A stretch of DNA of 64,000 nucleotides from the NCBI RefSeq assembly GCF_003966225.1, contig NZ_RXNU01000017.1, positions 1 through 64,000 of the forward strand, given 5' to 3'. The stretch comes from Shewanella canadensis. GTDB taxonomy: Bacteria; Pseudomonadota; Gammaproteobacteria; Enterobacterales; Shewanellaceae. Both the position numbers and the translations under genes were made by a program. This document shows positions 8,486 to 16,504 of the stretch, in pieces. Position 1 is the first letter of the stretch. Each line of letters begins with the position of its first letter. The notes under the pieces were generated by a model. The model made no database searches and had not been told where the DNA came from. It saw nothing but the letters and a program-made list of their open reading frames with translations.

Positions 8486-9499
8486 ATGACCCAGAACAGT
8501 AACGAAATCCGCAGTAAACTTGCACTGCTTCAACTTGCTAAAGAACTCAATAGCATCAGCAAAGCTTGCGATATTATGGGATATAGTCGCGACAGTTATT
8601 ACCGCTTTAAAAAACAATATGAAGAAGCCGGTGAACGGGGATTAATCAATTTATCGAGAAAAAAACCGGCATTAAAGAATCGAGTGTCTCAGGAAGTGGA
8701 AGATCAAGTTATCGAAATTGCGCTCGATTACCCTAATTATGGCCAAGCAAAAGCCGCAGAAATTCTAACGGCCAGAGGTTGTATCATCTCAGCCAGTGGG
8801 GTTAGGACAATCTGGCTAAGACATAACTTAGAAACCAAGAAAAACAGATTACTCGCGCTAAATAGTCGATTGAGACAGCAAAACCATTTGAGTTTCAAAG
8901 CTCAACATGACATGGAACAGCTCTATCAATTAGAACAGAATGAATCAACATTAGACTGCAAGTTCCCTGGTGATGTCTGTGTTCAGGATACATTTAAAAT
9001 TGCAGAAATTAACGATCTTGGTCCGATTTACCAACACACTTTTATCGATGCTTACAGCCAATTCGCACATGCCATTATTTCCACAACCAATGACTCCAGA
9101 GTCGCGGCAGGCTTTTTACTAGAGACCGTTATTCCTTGGTACAAAGAGAACAATATTCACATCAATAGTATTTTGACCGACAGGGGCGCTGAATTCTCCG
9201 GGAAGAATAGTGTTCCCTTTCAGGAAGTAATTACTGAACTCGACATAAACCATATCCAGATGAGAGCCTATAACGGCCCCGTCGTAAACGGTATGGCTTC
9301 ACAGTTCCAGCACCTGGCTTATAACGAGTTTTATGAGCCGTTCTTGAAAAAGAACAAAATCACTTCACTCGATACATTTAATGAAAGTTTGCGAATCTGG
9401 TTAGAAAGATATAATCATCAATATGCAATTTCTGGTAGGTATACCTTAGGTAAAACTGCAATTGAAGTTTTACAACTCAGCAAACATCTTATTAAATAG
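8486..9499 (+). CDS. IS481-type transposase-like protein, probably catalytically dead
   Basis: The 337-residue ORF is intact and has a good ribosome site (GAGAAG before the ATG). The N-terminal helix-turn-helix (about 20-60; KACDIMGYSRDSYYRFK) and the integrase core match IS481-family transposases: VQDTF (D168), IYQHTFIDAYS, and LTDRGAEF (D232). IS481 transposases have NGICERFH at the third catalytic position. Here it reads NGMASQFQ, so the expected Glu (about 272) is Ser. No clear terminal inverted repeats or target duplication are visible at either end. It may be a dead relic or a protein kept for DNA binding. It lies between two direct-oriented copies of yheO sequence. Confidence 0.8.
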   Translation: MTQNSNEIRSKLALLQLAKELNSISKACDIMGYSRDSYYRFKKQYEEAGERGLINLSRKKPALKNRVSQEVEDQVIEIALDYPNYGQAKAAEILTARGCIISASGVRTIWLRHNLETKKNRLLALNSRLRQQNHLSFKAQHDMEQLYQLEQNESTLDCKFPGDVCVQDTFKIAEINDLGPIYQHTFIDAYSQFAHAIISTTNDSRVAAGFLLETVIPWYKENNIHINSILTDRGAEFSGKNSVPFQEVITELDINHIQMRAYNGPVVNGMASQFQHLAYNEFYEPFLKKNKITSLDTFNESLRIWLERYNHQYAISGRYTLGKTAIEVLQLSKHLIK

Positions 9500-9532
9500 C
9501 CCAGTCATTAAATAACTTAGCTATTAGGTCAA

Positions 9533-10201
9533 CTAGCTAGCCGATACTTGGTTAGCTTTAATTTCCCGCAGGTAACGATAGATGGTGTGTACTGAAATAT
9601 CGAGTCGTGTCGCAGCAACTTGAGCACTGTCTTTAAGTTCAAAAATGCCTAATTCATAAAGTTGAGTGACTATTTCTCTACTCTTTTTCGAGGGAGCAAT
9701 TGCACTATTTTGCCTCACTTCACTATTCACAGAGTCGATACTGCTGTGGAGTGCCTCATCGATATTTCGGGCAAAGACTTCAGGAGAGCTGGTAAAGTCT
9801 GCATTAATCATACTGTCAGGCATCATAGAGCGTAATACTGACTGTAGTGGGGCATCCATATCACTGTTTATACACAATAAGCCAATGGCTCTGTTGTGAC
9901 TATTGCGAATGATGGTAGTAATAGACCGCAATGTCTTACCCGTTGCACATTTGGTCAGGTAAGAGTTAGAGATATCCTGACCCGTTTTTAGCTTTAACAG
10001 CGCGAGATTAGTGATTGGGGCACCGAGTTTTCTGCCTGTGATATGACCATTAGCAATTTTGATAACCGATGGTTCACGAGCATCGAGGCTGTGTAATACC
10101 ACTTCAGTATGTTCACCATACATAGCCGCTATGCCATCGACTACATTCTCCATGGACTTCAAAATATCAAAATCACTTTGTGTCAGCTCTTGCAGTTTCA
10201 C
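9533..10201 (-). CDS. YheO-type PAS/HTH transcriptional regulator
   Basis: The 222-residue protein has the YheO-like PAS sensor domain in the N-terminal half (EVVLHSLDAREPSVIKIANGH) and a C-terminal helix-turn-helix (about 165-215; SAQVAATRLDISVHTIYRYL). YheO-like regulators often control neighbouring amino-acid or sulfur genes. It lies about 100 bp downstream of cyuA in the same orientation, so it probably belongs to the ridA-cyuA-yheO unit and regulates it. That role is inferred from position only. Confidence 0.85.
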   Translation of the reverse strand: MKLQELTQSDFDILKSMENVVDGIAAMYGEHTEVVLHSLDAREPSVIKIANGHITGRKLGAPITNLALLKLKTGQDISNSYLTKCATGKTLRSITTIIRNSHNRAIGLLCINSDMDAPLQSVLRSMMPDSMINADFTSSPEVFARNIDEALHSSIDSVNSEVRQNSAIAPSKKSREIVTQLYELGIFELKDSAQVAATRLDISVHTIYRYLREIKANQVSAS

Positions 10202-10300
10202 ATCTATCCCTTAAATTGCCCTCCAGCCTTATAGTTGAAGGTGTATTCCAAAACAATCAATCCCCATATCACTGCATGACAGGCTGAGCCCAGCAGGATA

Positions 10301-11578
10301 TCAAGCGGACATGATATTAATGATAGTGGTATCGGTTGAAGGCATACCGTGACTGATCATCTGGCCTATGTTGATAATCGTTTGCTCAACATCCTTAGCG
10401 ATAATACCTTGTCCGGAAACAGAGCGGCTATTCATCGCCATTAAAAATGCCCTAACGGCTGCACAAGATGAAGTACTGACCTTCATTGCACAAGAAGCTT
10501 TAGCACCGTCGCATATCATGCCAGAACTATCACTGATCACATTTTGAATGGCAAAACAGGACTGCTCAAAACTTCCACCAGCCAAGTATACCATAGCCAT
10601 TGAAGCCGCAGCACTCGTCACCGTGTTACCACAAAATGCCGATAAAGGCGGGTAATGAGACTTAATATAGATGGCACCAAGGTGACTTAAAATCAGGGCT
10701 CTGGCGAGCTGTTCATCACTACTTTTGTAATGTTTAGCAGTGATCACAACCGGAATAGTCGCGGCAATACCTTGGTTACCACTGCCTAAATTGCTCATCG
10801 CTGGCAGAGTCGCCCCGCCCATTCTGGCATCGGATGCTGCCGCGGTTTCCATCACAATTTTATTCAATAGATCGTTCGATAAAATCCCATCGTCGATACT
10901 CTTCTTCATCATACGGCCCACTTCAAGACCATAGGAGTTAATCATACCTTCATTGGACAAATTAATATTTAGATCGGCAGCCTGCAGAATAAACGCTATC
11001 TGCTCAAGCTCAATCTGAGTCGCAAACTCATAGATAGAGGCGATATTAATATCTACACCTTCACAGATTGATCCGGTAGAAGTTGCACTCGATTCATCAG
11101 CGATGAAATTAGTGTTACCGTTGAGTTGCTTCTCAACAATTAAGGTGTGTCCGCCACTGATCTTGACCAATGACTCCTGACCTTCAAATTTAGCGACCAC
11201 ACAGCAATAGATAAACTCATCAGTCACAGTACGCTTAACTGAGACCTTACCTGCATCTATCATCTCTTGCGCCAATAAAACTTGCTCAGGTGAGATAGTC
11301 GCTAACACTTCAAGACCAGCATCGGCATTACCACCAATAGCCCCCGCGGCCGCAGCAATAGCCAATCCAATCTTCCCGGTACCAGGAACAAAAACACCCA
11401 TGGAGTTTTTATAAAGGTTATCAGAAACTAATACCTCTACTGAATCGGGAACACTACAACCTAACGCTTGAACGGCAACCGCTGCACCATAAGCCGCCGC
11501 AATAGGCTCTGTGCACCCAAGCGCCGGTTTAACCACTTGGTTAATGATCTCAATATACTTTTGCCATTCTGGTTTCAT
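10301..11578 (-). CDS. cyuA: L-cysteine desulfidase CyuA (UPF0597 / YhaM family)
   Basis: CyuA-type enzymes break down L-cysteine to pyruvate, sulfide and ammonia using an iron-sulfur cluster. The 425-residue protein matches Escherichia coli YhaM along its length: VKPALGCTEPI near the N-terminus, ASDARMGGATLPAMSN, GSGNQGI, and ICDGAKASCAMKVS with conserved cysteines near the C-terminus. It follows ridA (33-bp gap) and precedes the yheO-type regulator. A nearby divergent permease could import the substrate. Earlier annotations call the family serine dehydratase alpha chain-like. Confidence 0.85.
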   Translation of the reverse strand: MKPEWQKYIEIINQVVKPALGCTEPIAAAYGAAVAVQALGCSVPDSVEVLVSDNLYKNSMGVFVPGTGKIGLAIAAAAGAIGGNADAGLEVLATISPEQVLLAQEMIDAGKVSVKRTVTDEFIYCCVVAKFEGQESLVKISGGHTLIVEKQLNGNTNFIADESSATSTGSICEGVDINIASIYEFATQIELEQIAFILQAADLNINLSNEGMINSYGLEVGRMMKKSIDDGILSNDLLNKIVMETAAASDARMGGATLPAMSNLGSGNQGIAATIPVVITAKHYKSSDEQLARALILSHLGAIYIKSHYPPLSAFCGNTVTSAAASMAMVYLAGGSFEQSCFAIQNVISDSSGMICDGAKASCAMKVSTSSCAAVRAFLMAMNSRSVSGQGIIAKDVEQTIINIGQMISHGMPSTDTTIINIMSA

Positions 11579-11611
11579 AGGGGGTACAGCCTTATAAAGT
11601 GCTTAAAGTAA

Positions 11612-11998
11612 TTACTTAGATTTGATGTGTGCGATAGCTTCGATTTCTACCTTTACACCTAAGGGAAGATCTTTAACCGCAAAGCAACTACGGGCTGGAC
11701 AATCGGTTTTAAAGTACTGCTTATACACTTCATTGAATACTGCAAAGTCATTGATATCGGCAAGGTAACAGGTCGTTTTCAATACCGTATCTAAACTAGC
11801 ACCACCGGCAACTAACACGTGATTCAGGTTTTCCAGTGATTGCTTAGATTGTTCAGCAACGCCACCTTCAACCACTCCGCCCTTCACCTTGCACACTGGC
11901 AGCTGACCAGAGGTAAAGATAAGATCACCATATGTAGTGCCATGGGAGTATGGACCTATAGCCGCTGGCGCTTGTTCTGCATTGATCAGTGTTTTCAT
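11612..11998 (-). CDS. ridA: RidA family reactive enamine/imine deaminase
   Basis: RidA hydrolyses reactive 2-aminoacrylate, a by-product of PLP-dependent serine, threonine and cysteine breakdown. The 128-residue protein has the family features AIGPYSHG near the N-terminus, FTSGQLP, and CPARSCFAVKDLPLGVKVEIE near the C-terminus, with the conserved Arg that binds the substrate carboxylate. Its place directly upstream of cyuA suggests it deals with enamine or imine released during cysteine breakdown. Confidence 0.92.
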   Translation of the reverse strand: MKTLINAEQAPAAIGPYSHGTTYGDLIFTSGQLPVCKVKGGVVEGGVAEQSKQSLENLNHVLVAGGASLDTVLKTTCYLADINDFAVFNEVYKQYFKTDCPARSCFAVKDLPLGVKVEIEAIAHIKSK

Positions 11999-12201
11999 AT
12001 AGCCTCTTTCAAATATTTTTTAATTTTAACTAACCACCATGATGCAACATTATTTTCATTTTCAGATAAATTGCAACTTAATTTTATTTTTTCAATGAAT
12101 AAAACAGAACTTTAGACGACCGAGATCCCATTAAACAGGCATTATTGACTTTGTTCGCGCATTCAAAAGAAGTTGAGTGATTTTGATTGTAGCGAACAGA
12201 A

Positions 12202-12221
12202 TGTTCAAATATATTTGCACA
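12202..12221. promoter_or_regulatory. Candidate operator upstream of the amino-acid permease
   Basis: TGTTCAAATA and TATTTGCACA form a 20-bp palindrome with 9 of 10 paired positions. It is 35 bp before the permease start and about 200 bp before ridA, in the shared divergent region (11999-12256). A regulator-binding site is plausible; the partner is unknown. Confidence 0.4.
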
Positions 12222-12256
12222 AAAGTGGCTTAAATAAAAATAACTTAGGATGATGT

Positions 12257-13558
12257 ATGACTGCGAGTATTACAACTGCGGGTGTATCTGAAGAAGATAT
12301 ATCGAGCGCTGAATGGAAAGAGGCAACCCGATTCGACAGTACCGATTGGGGCTGGATAATAATGAGTATAGGTATGGCCATCGGCGCAGGGATCGTCTTC
12401 CTTCCCGTTCAGGTTGGCTTGATGGGGCTATGGGTATTTTTATTATCAGCCGTCATTGGCTATCCGGCTATGTACATGTTTCAAAGATTGTTTATTAATA
12501 CTTTAGCCGAGTCCCCTAAATGTCAGGACTATCCAAGCGTGATCACTGGCTATCTGGGTAAAAACTGGGGGATGTTACTCGGTACACTCTACTTCATCAT
12601 GTTGGTTATCTGGGTTTTCGTCTACTCAACAGCAATAACAAATGACAGTGCATCCTTTCTGCAAAGCTTCGGTGTAACTAAAGAGCTACTCTCGGAGAAC
12701 CCATTCTATGGATTAGCACTGATCTGTATCTTAGTGGCAATCGCTTCGCGCGGTGAAAATCTACTATTTAAGATCTCCAGCTTTATGGTATTAACCAAAC
12801 TCAGTGTTGTCGCCATATTAGGATTGATGATGGTAGACAAGTGGGACATCAACAATATAGGCACCATTCCGGCCACCGGAGACTGGCTAAAAGATGCGAT
12901 AATCATGTTGCCATTCACCTTAACCTCCATCCTGTTTATTCAATCTCTAAGCCCAATGGTTATCTCATATCGCTCCAGAGAAAAATCACTGAAGGTCGCA
13001 CGCTTTAAAGCCATGCGAGCCATGAACATTGCCTTCGGGATATTGTTTGTTGTCGTATTCTTCTATGCCGTCTCTTTCACCTTAGCCATGGGTCATGAAC
13101 AAGCTGTAAAAGCTTCCCATGAAAATGTTTCAGCCTTAGCCATGGTAGCTCAAAATATGCCGGGGCAAACACTCAAGCTGCTCAGTTTAACTCTCAATAT
13201 TTTTGCCGTGATGACAGCCTTCTTTGGCGTGTACTTAGGCTTCCGTGAGGCTTGCCAAGGCCTCGCGATGAACGTATTACGTCGTTATATGAAAGAGGAG
13301 AATATCAATTCTACGCTTGTCGGTCGTGGCATTATTATTTTTACAATATTATTGTCATGGGGTGCGATTGTATTGAATGCTCCCGTACTGAGCTTCACCT
13401 CAATCTGTAGTCCGATATTCGGCTTGGTCGGTTGCCTGATCCCAGCTTACTTAGTCTATCAGGTACCTGCACTGCATAAGTATAAAGGTGTCTCGCTCTA
13501 TATCATCATTGGCACAGGCCTCCTGCTTTGTATCTCACCCTTTATCGCATTTAGTTAA
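12257..13558 (+). CDS. HAAAP family serine/threonine-type amino-acid permease
   Basis: The 433-residue protein has about 11 membrane segments and matches the hydroxy/aromatic amino-acid permease family (SdaC, TdcC, YhaO/CyuP). It has an N-terminal segment MSIGMAIGAGIVFLPVQVG typical of these sodium- or proton-coupled importers. It is divergent from ridA-cyuA. In Escherichia coli the cyuA partner cyuP (yhaO) encodes such a permease, so cysteine or serine import is likely. The exact substrate cannot be read from sequence. Confidence 0.85.
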   Translation: MTASITTAGVSEEDISSAEWKEATRFDSTDWGWIIMSIGMAIGAGIVFLPVQVGLMGLWVFLLSAVIGYPAMYMFQRLFINTLAESPKCQDYPSVITGYLGKNWGMLLGTLYFIMLVIWVFVYSTAITNDSASFLQSFGVTKELLSENPFYGLALICILVAIASRGENLLFKISSFMVLTKLSVVAILGLMMVDKWDINNIGTIPATGDWLKDAIIMLPFTLTSILFIQSLSPMVISYRSREKSLKVARFKAMRAMNIAFGILFVVVFFYAVSFTLAMGHEQAVKASHENVSALAMVAQNMPGQTLKLLSLTLNIFAVMTAFFGVYLGFREACQGLAMNVLRRYMKEENINSTLVGRGIIIFTILLSWGAIVLNAPVLSFTSICSPIFGLVGCLIPAYLVYQVPALHKYKGVSLYIIIGTGLLLCISPFIAFS

Positions 13559-13580
13559 AACCAATATTCCCGGATAAATA

Positions 13581-13615
13581 AAAGCTCCTGTTAGATTGAC
13601 TCTAACAGGAGCTTT
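13581..13615. terminator. Bidirectional terminator between permease and glmS
   Basis: AAAGCTCCTGTTAGA and TCTAACAGGAGCTTT form a perfect 15-bp stem with the loop TTGAC. It sits between two convergent genes and could serve both. Confidence 0.9.
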
Positions 13616-13640
13616 ACTGTTTTTGCTTAACGATTAAGAC

Positions 13641-15470
13641 TTACTCTACCGTTACAGACTTAGCCAGATTACGTGGCTGATCCACATCGGTGCCCTTAAT
13701 TAAGGCCACATGGTATGACAATAACTGCATTGGGATCGTGTAGATAAGCGCCGCCATAAACTCATCGCAATGTGGCACTTGGATCACCTTCATTGTGTCA
13801 TCAGATTCGAACTCAGCATCAACATCGGCAAAGACATACATCAAGCCACCACGGGCACGTACCTCTTCTACGTTGGATTTTAGCTTCTCTAACAGCTCAT
13901 TGTTTGGCGCAACCACGATCACAGGCATATCGGCATCGATTAACGCGAGTGGTCCATGCTTAAGCTCACCGGATGCATAGGCTTCGGCATGAATGTAAGA
14001 GATCTCTTTAAGCTTCAGCGCCCCCTCCATCGCGATAGGATACTGATCCCCACGGCCTAAAAATAGTGCGTGATGCTTATTGGCAAAATCTTCGGCTAAC
14101 TCGGCAATAGCCTCATCTAACCCTAGTGCCTGCTCAACTTTAGCAGGCATAGACTGTAGGCTCTGAGTGATCTTAGCCTGCATATCGGCAGACATGCCAT
14201 TATGGCGACCCACAACGGCAGTTAACATCAACAGGCCAGCAAGCTGTACGGTGAACGCTTTAGTCGAAGCAACACCGATCTCAGCTCCAGCTTTCATCAT
14301 ATAAGCCATATCTGACTCACGCACCAAAGATGAACCCGGTGAGTTACAGATGGTCATAGTGGCCTTATAGCCCATCTCTTTGGCCAGACGAAGTGCCGCT
14401 AAGGTATCGGCAGTTTCACCAGACTGAGAGATAGTCACAAGCAAACTATTAGGGAACATGTGCGACTTGCGGTAACGGAATTCAGACGCTATCTCAACAT
14501 TACAAGAGACACCGGCCCAATCTTCTAACCAGTAACGTGCAGCCATACCCGCGTGGTAACTGGTACCACAGGCGATGATCTGTACATGCTTAATATCTTT
14601 CAGGAACTCAGCGGCATTTTCACCAAAGGCAGAATCTAATACTGCACCACTGGCAATACGACCTTCCAGCGTGTGTGCTATAGCGCGTGGCTGCTCATAG
14701 ATCTCTTTAAGCATATAGTGACGGTATTCACCTTTATCACCCGCATCATGAGTCACTTCTGACTCTTTGATTTCACGCTCGACCGCATTACCGTCAACAT
14801 CGAAGATATTAACTTCACGGCGCATCACCTCGGCTACGTCTCCCTCTTCCAGGAAAGCAAAAGAGCGAGTTACAGGCAGAAGAGCAAGCTGATCGGAAGC
14901 GACAAAGTTTTCACCCAAGCCATAACCGATAACGAGAGGACTACCGCTGCGGGCGACGATCATACGCTCGCTATCACGGCGATCGATAACCACGGTGCCA
15001 TAGGCACCTTCTAACTGCTTAACCGTCGCTTGAACCGCTGCAAGCAAGGTATCGTTAGTCTTAAGCTCATGGTGTACTAAGTGACAGATAACCTCGGTAT
15101 CGGTATCTGATGCAAAGGTATAACCTAAACCCTTAAGCATTTCCCGTAGCTTATTGTGATTTTCGATAATACCGTTATGTACGACGGCAATATCCCCTTC
15201 CGAAAGGTGTGGATGAGCATTTCGCTCACTCGGCTCACCGTGGGTGGCCCAACGGGTATGAGCAATACCTGTACCACCGGATAACGGCGCTGCATCTAAA
15301 GCAGTTGAAAGTTCCTGTACCTTACCGACACGTCTTGTACTGCTAAGCGTACCATCTTGAATAACAGCAACACCGGCCGAGTCATACCCTCGGTATTCGA
15401 GGCGCTTAAGTCCTTCGACTAAGATTTCAGCTACATCTCTTTGCGCAACAGCGCCAACGATTCCACACAT
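13641..15470 (-). CDS. glmS: Glutamine:fructose-6-phosphate aminotransferase (isomerizing)
   Basis: GlmS makes glucosamine-6-phosphate from fructose-6-phosphate and glutamine, the first step to UDP-GlcNAc for peptidoglycan and LPS. The 609-residue protein starts MCGIVGAV, whose Cys2 is the glutaminase nucleophile. Two SIS sugar-isomerase domains follow (HTRWATHG, then CGTSYHAG and SQSGETADT), and it ends PRNLAKSVTVE as usual. It is downstream of a DeoR-type regulator gene in the same direction (gap about 75 bp); glmU is nearby. Confidence 0.97.
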   Translation of the reverse strand: MCGIVGAVAQRDVAEILVEGLKRLEYRGYDSAGVAVIQDGTLSSTRRVGKVQELSTALDAAPLSGGTGIAHTRWATHGEPSERNAHPHLSEGDIAVVHNGIIENHNKLREMLKGLGYTFASDTDTEVICHLVHHELKTNDTLLAAVQATVKQLEGAYGTVVIDRRDSERMIVARSGSPLVIGYGLGENFVASDQLALLPVTRSFAFLEEGDVAEVMRREVNIFDVDGNAVEREIKESEVTHDAGDKGEYRHYMLKEIYEQPRAIAHTLEGRIASGAVLDSAFGENAAEFLKDIKHVQIIACGTSYHAGMAARYWLEDWAGVSCNVEIASEFRYRKSHMFPNSLLVTISQSGETADTLAALRLAKEMGYKATMTICNSPGSSLVRESDMAYMMKAGAEIGVASTKAFTVQLAGLLMLTAVVGRHNGMSADMQAKITQSLQSMPAKVEQALGLDEAIAELAEDFANKHHALFLGRGDQYPIAMEGALKLKEISYIHAEAYASGELKHGPLALIDADMPVIVVAPNNELLEKLKSNVEEVRARGGLMYVFADVDAEFESDDTMKVIQVPHCDEFMAALIYTIPMQLLSYHVALIKGTDVDQPRNLAKSVTVE

Positions 15471-15544
15471 ATTAGTTACCTAACCTCTTTTAAAAAAGAG
15501 TTAAAATGAGAGTTAAAATTGAATTTGAAAATGGATAATCTTTG

Positions 15545-16315
15545 TTATCTCACATGAGGTGCCAGGATCACCCGCACCCCATGGTTTGAAATTGTTTCAA
15601 CAGCCTCGGCTGGTAAGTTTTCATCTGTTACCAACACGCTGATATTGCTCCAGGCCAACTCTAAATTCGGAATACGTCTACCCAGTTTTTCTGACTCGAG
15701 CATGACTACGACCTCGCGGGAAACCTCAGCCATCACCTTACTCAGTCCGGTAAGTTCATTGAAGGTGGTTGTGCCGCGATCAAGGTCTATACCATCAGCG
15801 CCAATAAAGAGTTGGTCAAAGTTATAGGAGCGCAGTACCTGCTCGGCTATTTGCCCCTGAAATGACTCCGAATGAGGATCCCAGGTGCCACCAGTCATCA
15901 ATAATGTCGGCTCATTCTCAAGCTCATGAATAGCATTGGCCAGTAGCAATGAATTGGTCATCACTACCAAGCCATTCTTATCATTAAGCTCCCGGATTAA
16001 TCCCGATGTGGTACTGCCGCTATCTATGATGATTCGATTATGATCGTTAATCAGCTTAGCTGCAGCCTGAGCAATAGATAACTTATTGGGTGCTATCTTA
16101 GCCGTAAATTGCTGCGTGACCTCATCGGGTATCGCCACCGCGCCGCCATACCGACGTAACAGCAGCCCGGTTTTCTCTAATACGGCCAGATCTTTTCGAA
16201 TAGTGACTTCAGAAGTTTCGAAACGTAAGGATAACTCGTCAACACTCACTTTCCCCTGCTCATTAAGCAGGCTGATAATGCTATGGCGACGCTGTTGAGT
16301 ATTACGTTTGTTCAT
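15545..16315 (-). CDS. DeoR family transcriptional regulator, probably of glmS
   Basis: The protein has an N-terminal DeoR-type winged helix (about 5-60; VSVDELSLRFETSEVTIRKDL) and a C-terminal sugar-phosphate sensor domain with DSGSTTSGLIREL and LFIGADGIDL. The ATG at 16315 (256 residues) has an AAAGG ribosome site and is preferred to an in-frame TTG at 16327. It is followed by glmS and preceded by a perfect 12-bp inverted repeat at its promoter, so it probably controls itself and glmS in response to an amino-sugar phosphate. Confidence 0.88.
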   Translation of the reverse strand: MNKRNTQQRRHSIISLLNEQGKVSVDELSLRFETSEVTIRKDLAVLEKTGLLLRRYGGAVAIPDEVTQQFTAKIAPNKLSIAQAAAKLINDHNRIIIDSGSTTSGLIRELNDKNGLVVMTNSLLLANAIHELENEPTLLMTGGTWDPHSESFQGQIAEQVLRSYNFDQLFIGADGIDLDRGTTTFNELTGLSKVMAEVSREVVVMLESEKLGRRIPNLELAWSNISVLVTDENLPAEAVETISNHGVRVILAPHVR

Positions 16316-16329
16316 AAAACCTTTCAATT

Positions 16330-16370
16330 AAGTTTCGTTTCGAAAGGTGCATTATAGTGAAACGAAACTT
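16330..16370 (-). promoter_or_regulatory. Palindromic operator overlapping the deoR-glmS promoter
   Basis: AAGTTTCGTTTC (16330-16341) and GAAACGAAACTT (16359-16370) are perfect 12-bp inverted repeats with a 17-bp spacer. The spacer contains a TATAAT -10 box on the minus strand (16351-16356). Each arm contains GTTTCG, and CGAAAC-type motifs are common in DeoR-family operators. Binding here should block RNA polymerase. Confidence 0.7.
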
Positions 16371-16420
16371 TTTTGCTAGTTTAAAGCCCTAGATTGTTAA
16401 ATTAAGTATGAAAATCAGGC

Positions 16421-16452
16421 AAAAAAAAGCCCCTATCTAAGATAGAGGCTTT
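16421..16452 (-). terminator. Terminator of the TonB receptor gene
   Basis: AAAGCCCCTATCT pairs with AGATAGAGGCTTT with one mismatch. On the minus strand the stem is followed by a run of eight T. It lies 53 bp after the stop codon of the receptor gene. Confidence 0.8.
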
Positions 16453-16504
16453 CGCTATTCTCTTTTAACCATTTTTAGAGCTTCTTTAAACCTTAGCTTC
16501 AGGC

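Noticed and set aside
8486..9499. Active IS481 element
   Set aside because: The third catalytic acid is missing and terminal inverted repeats were not found.
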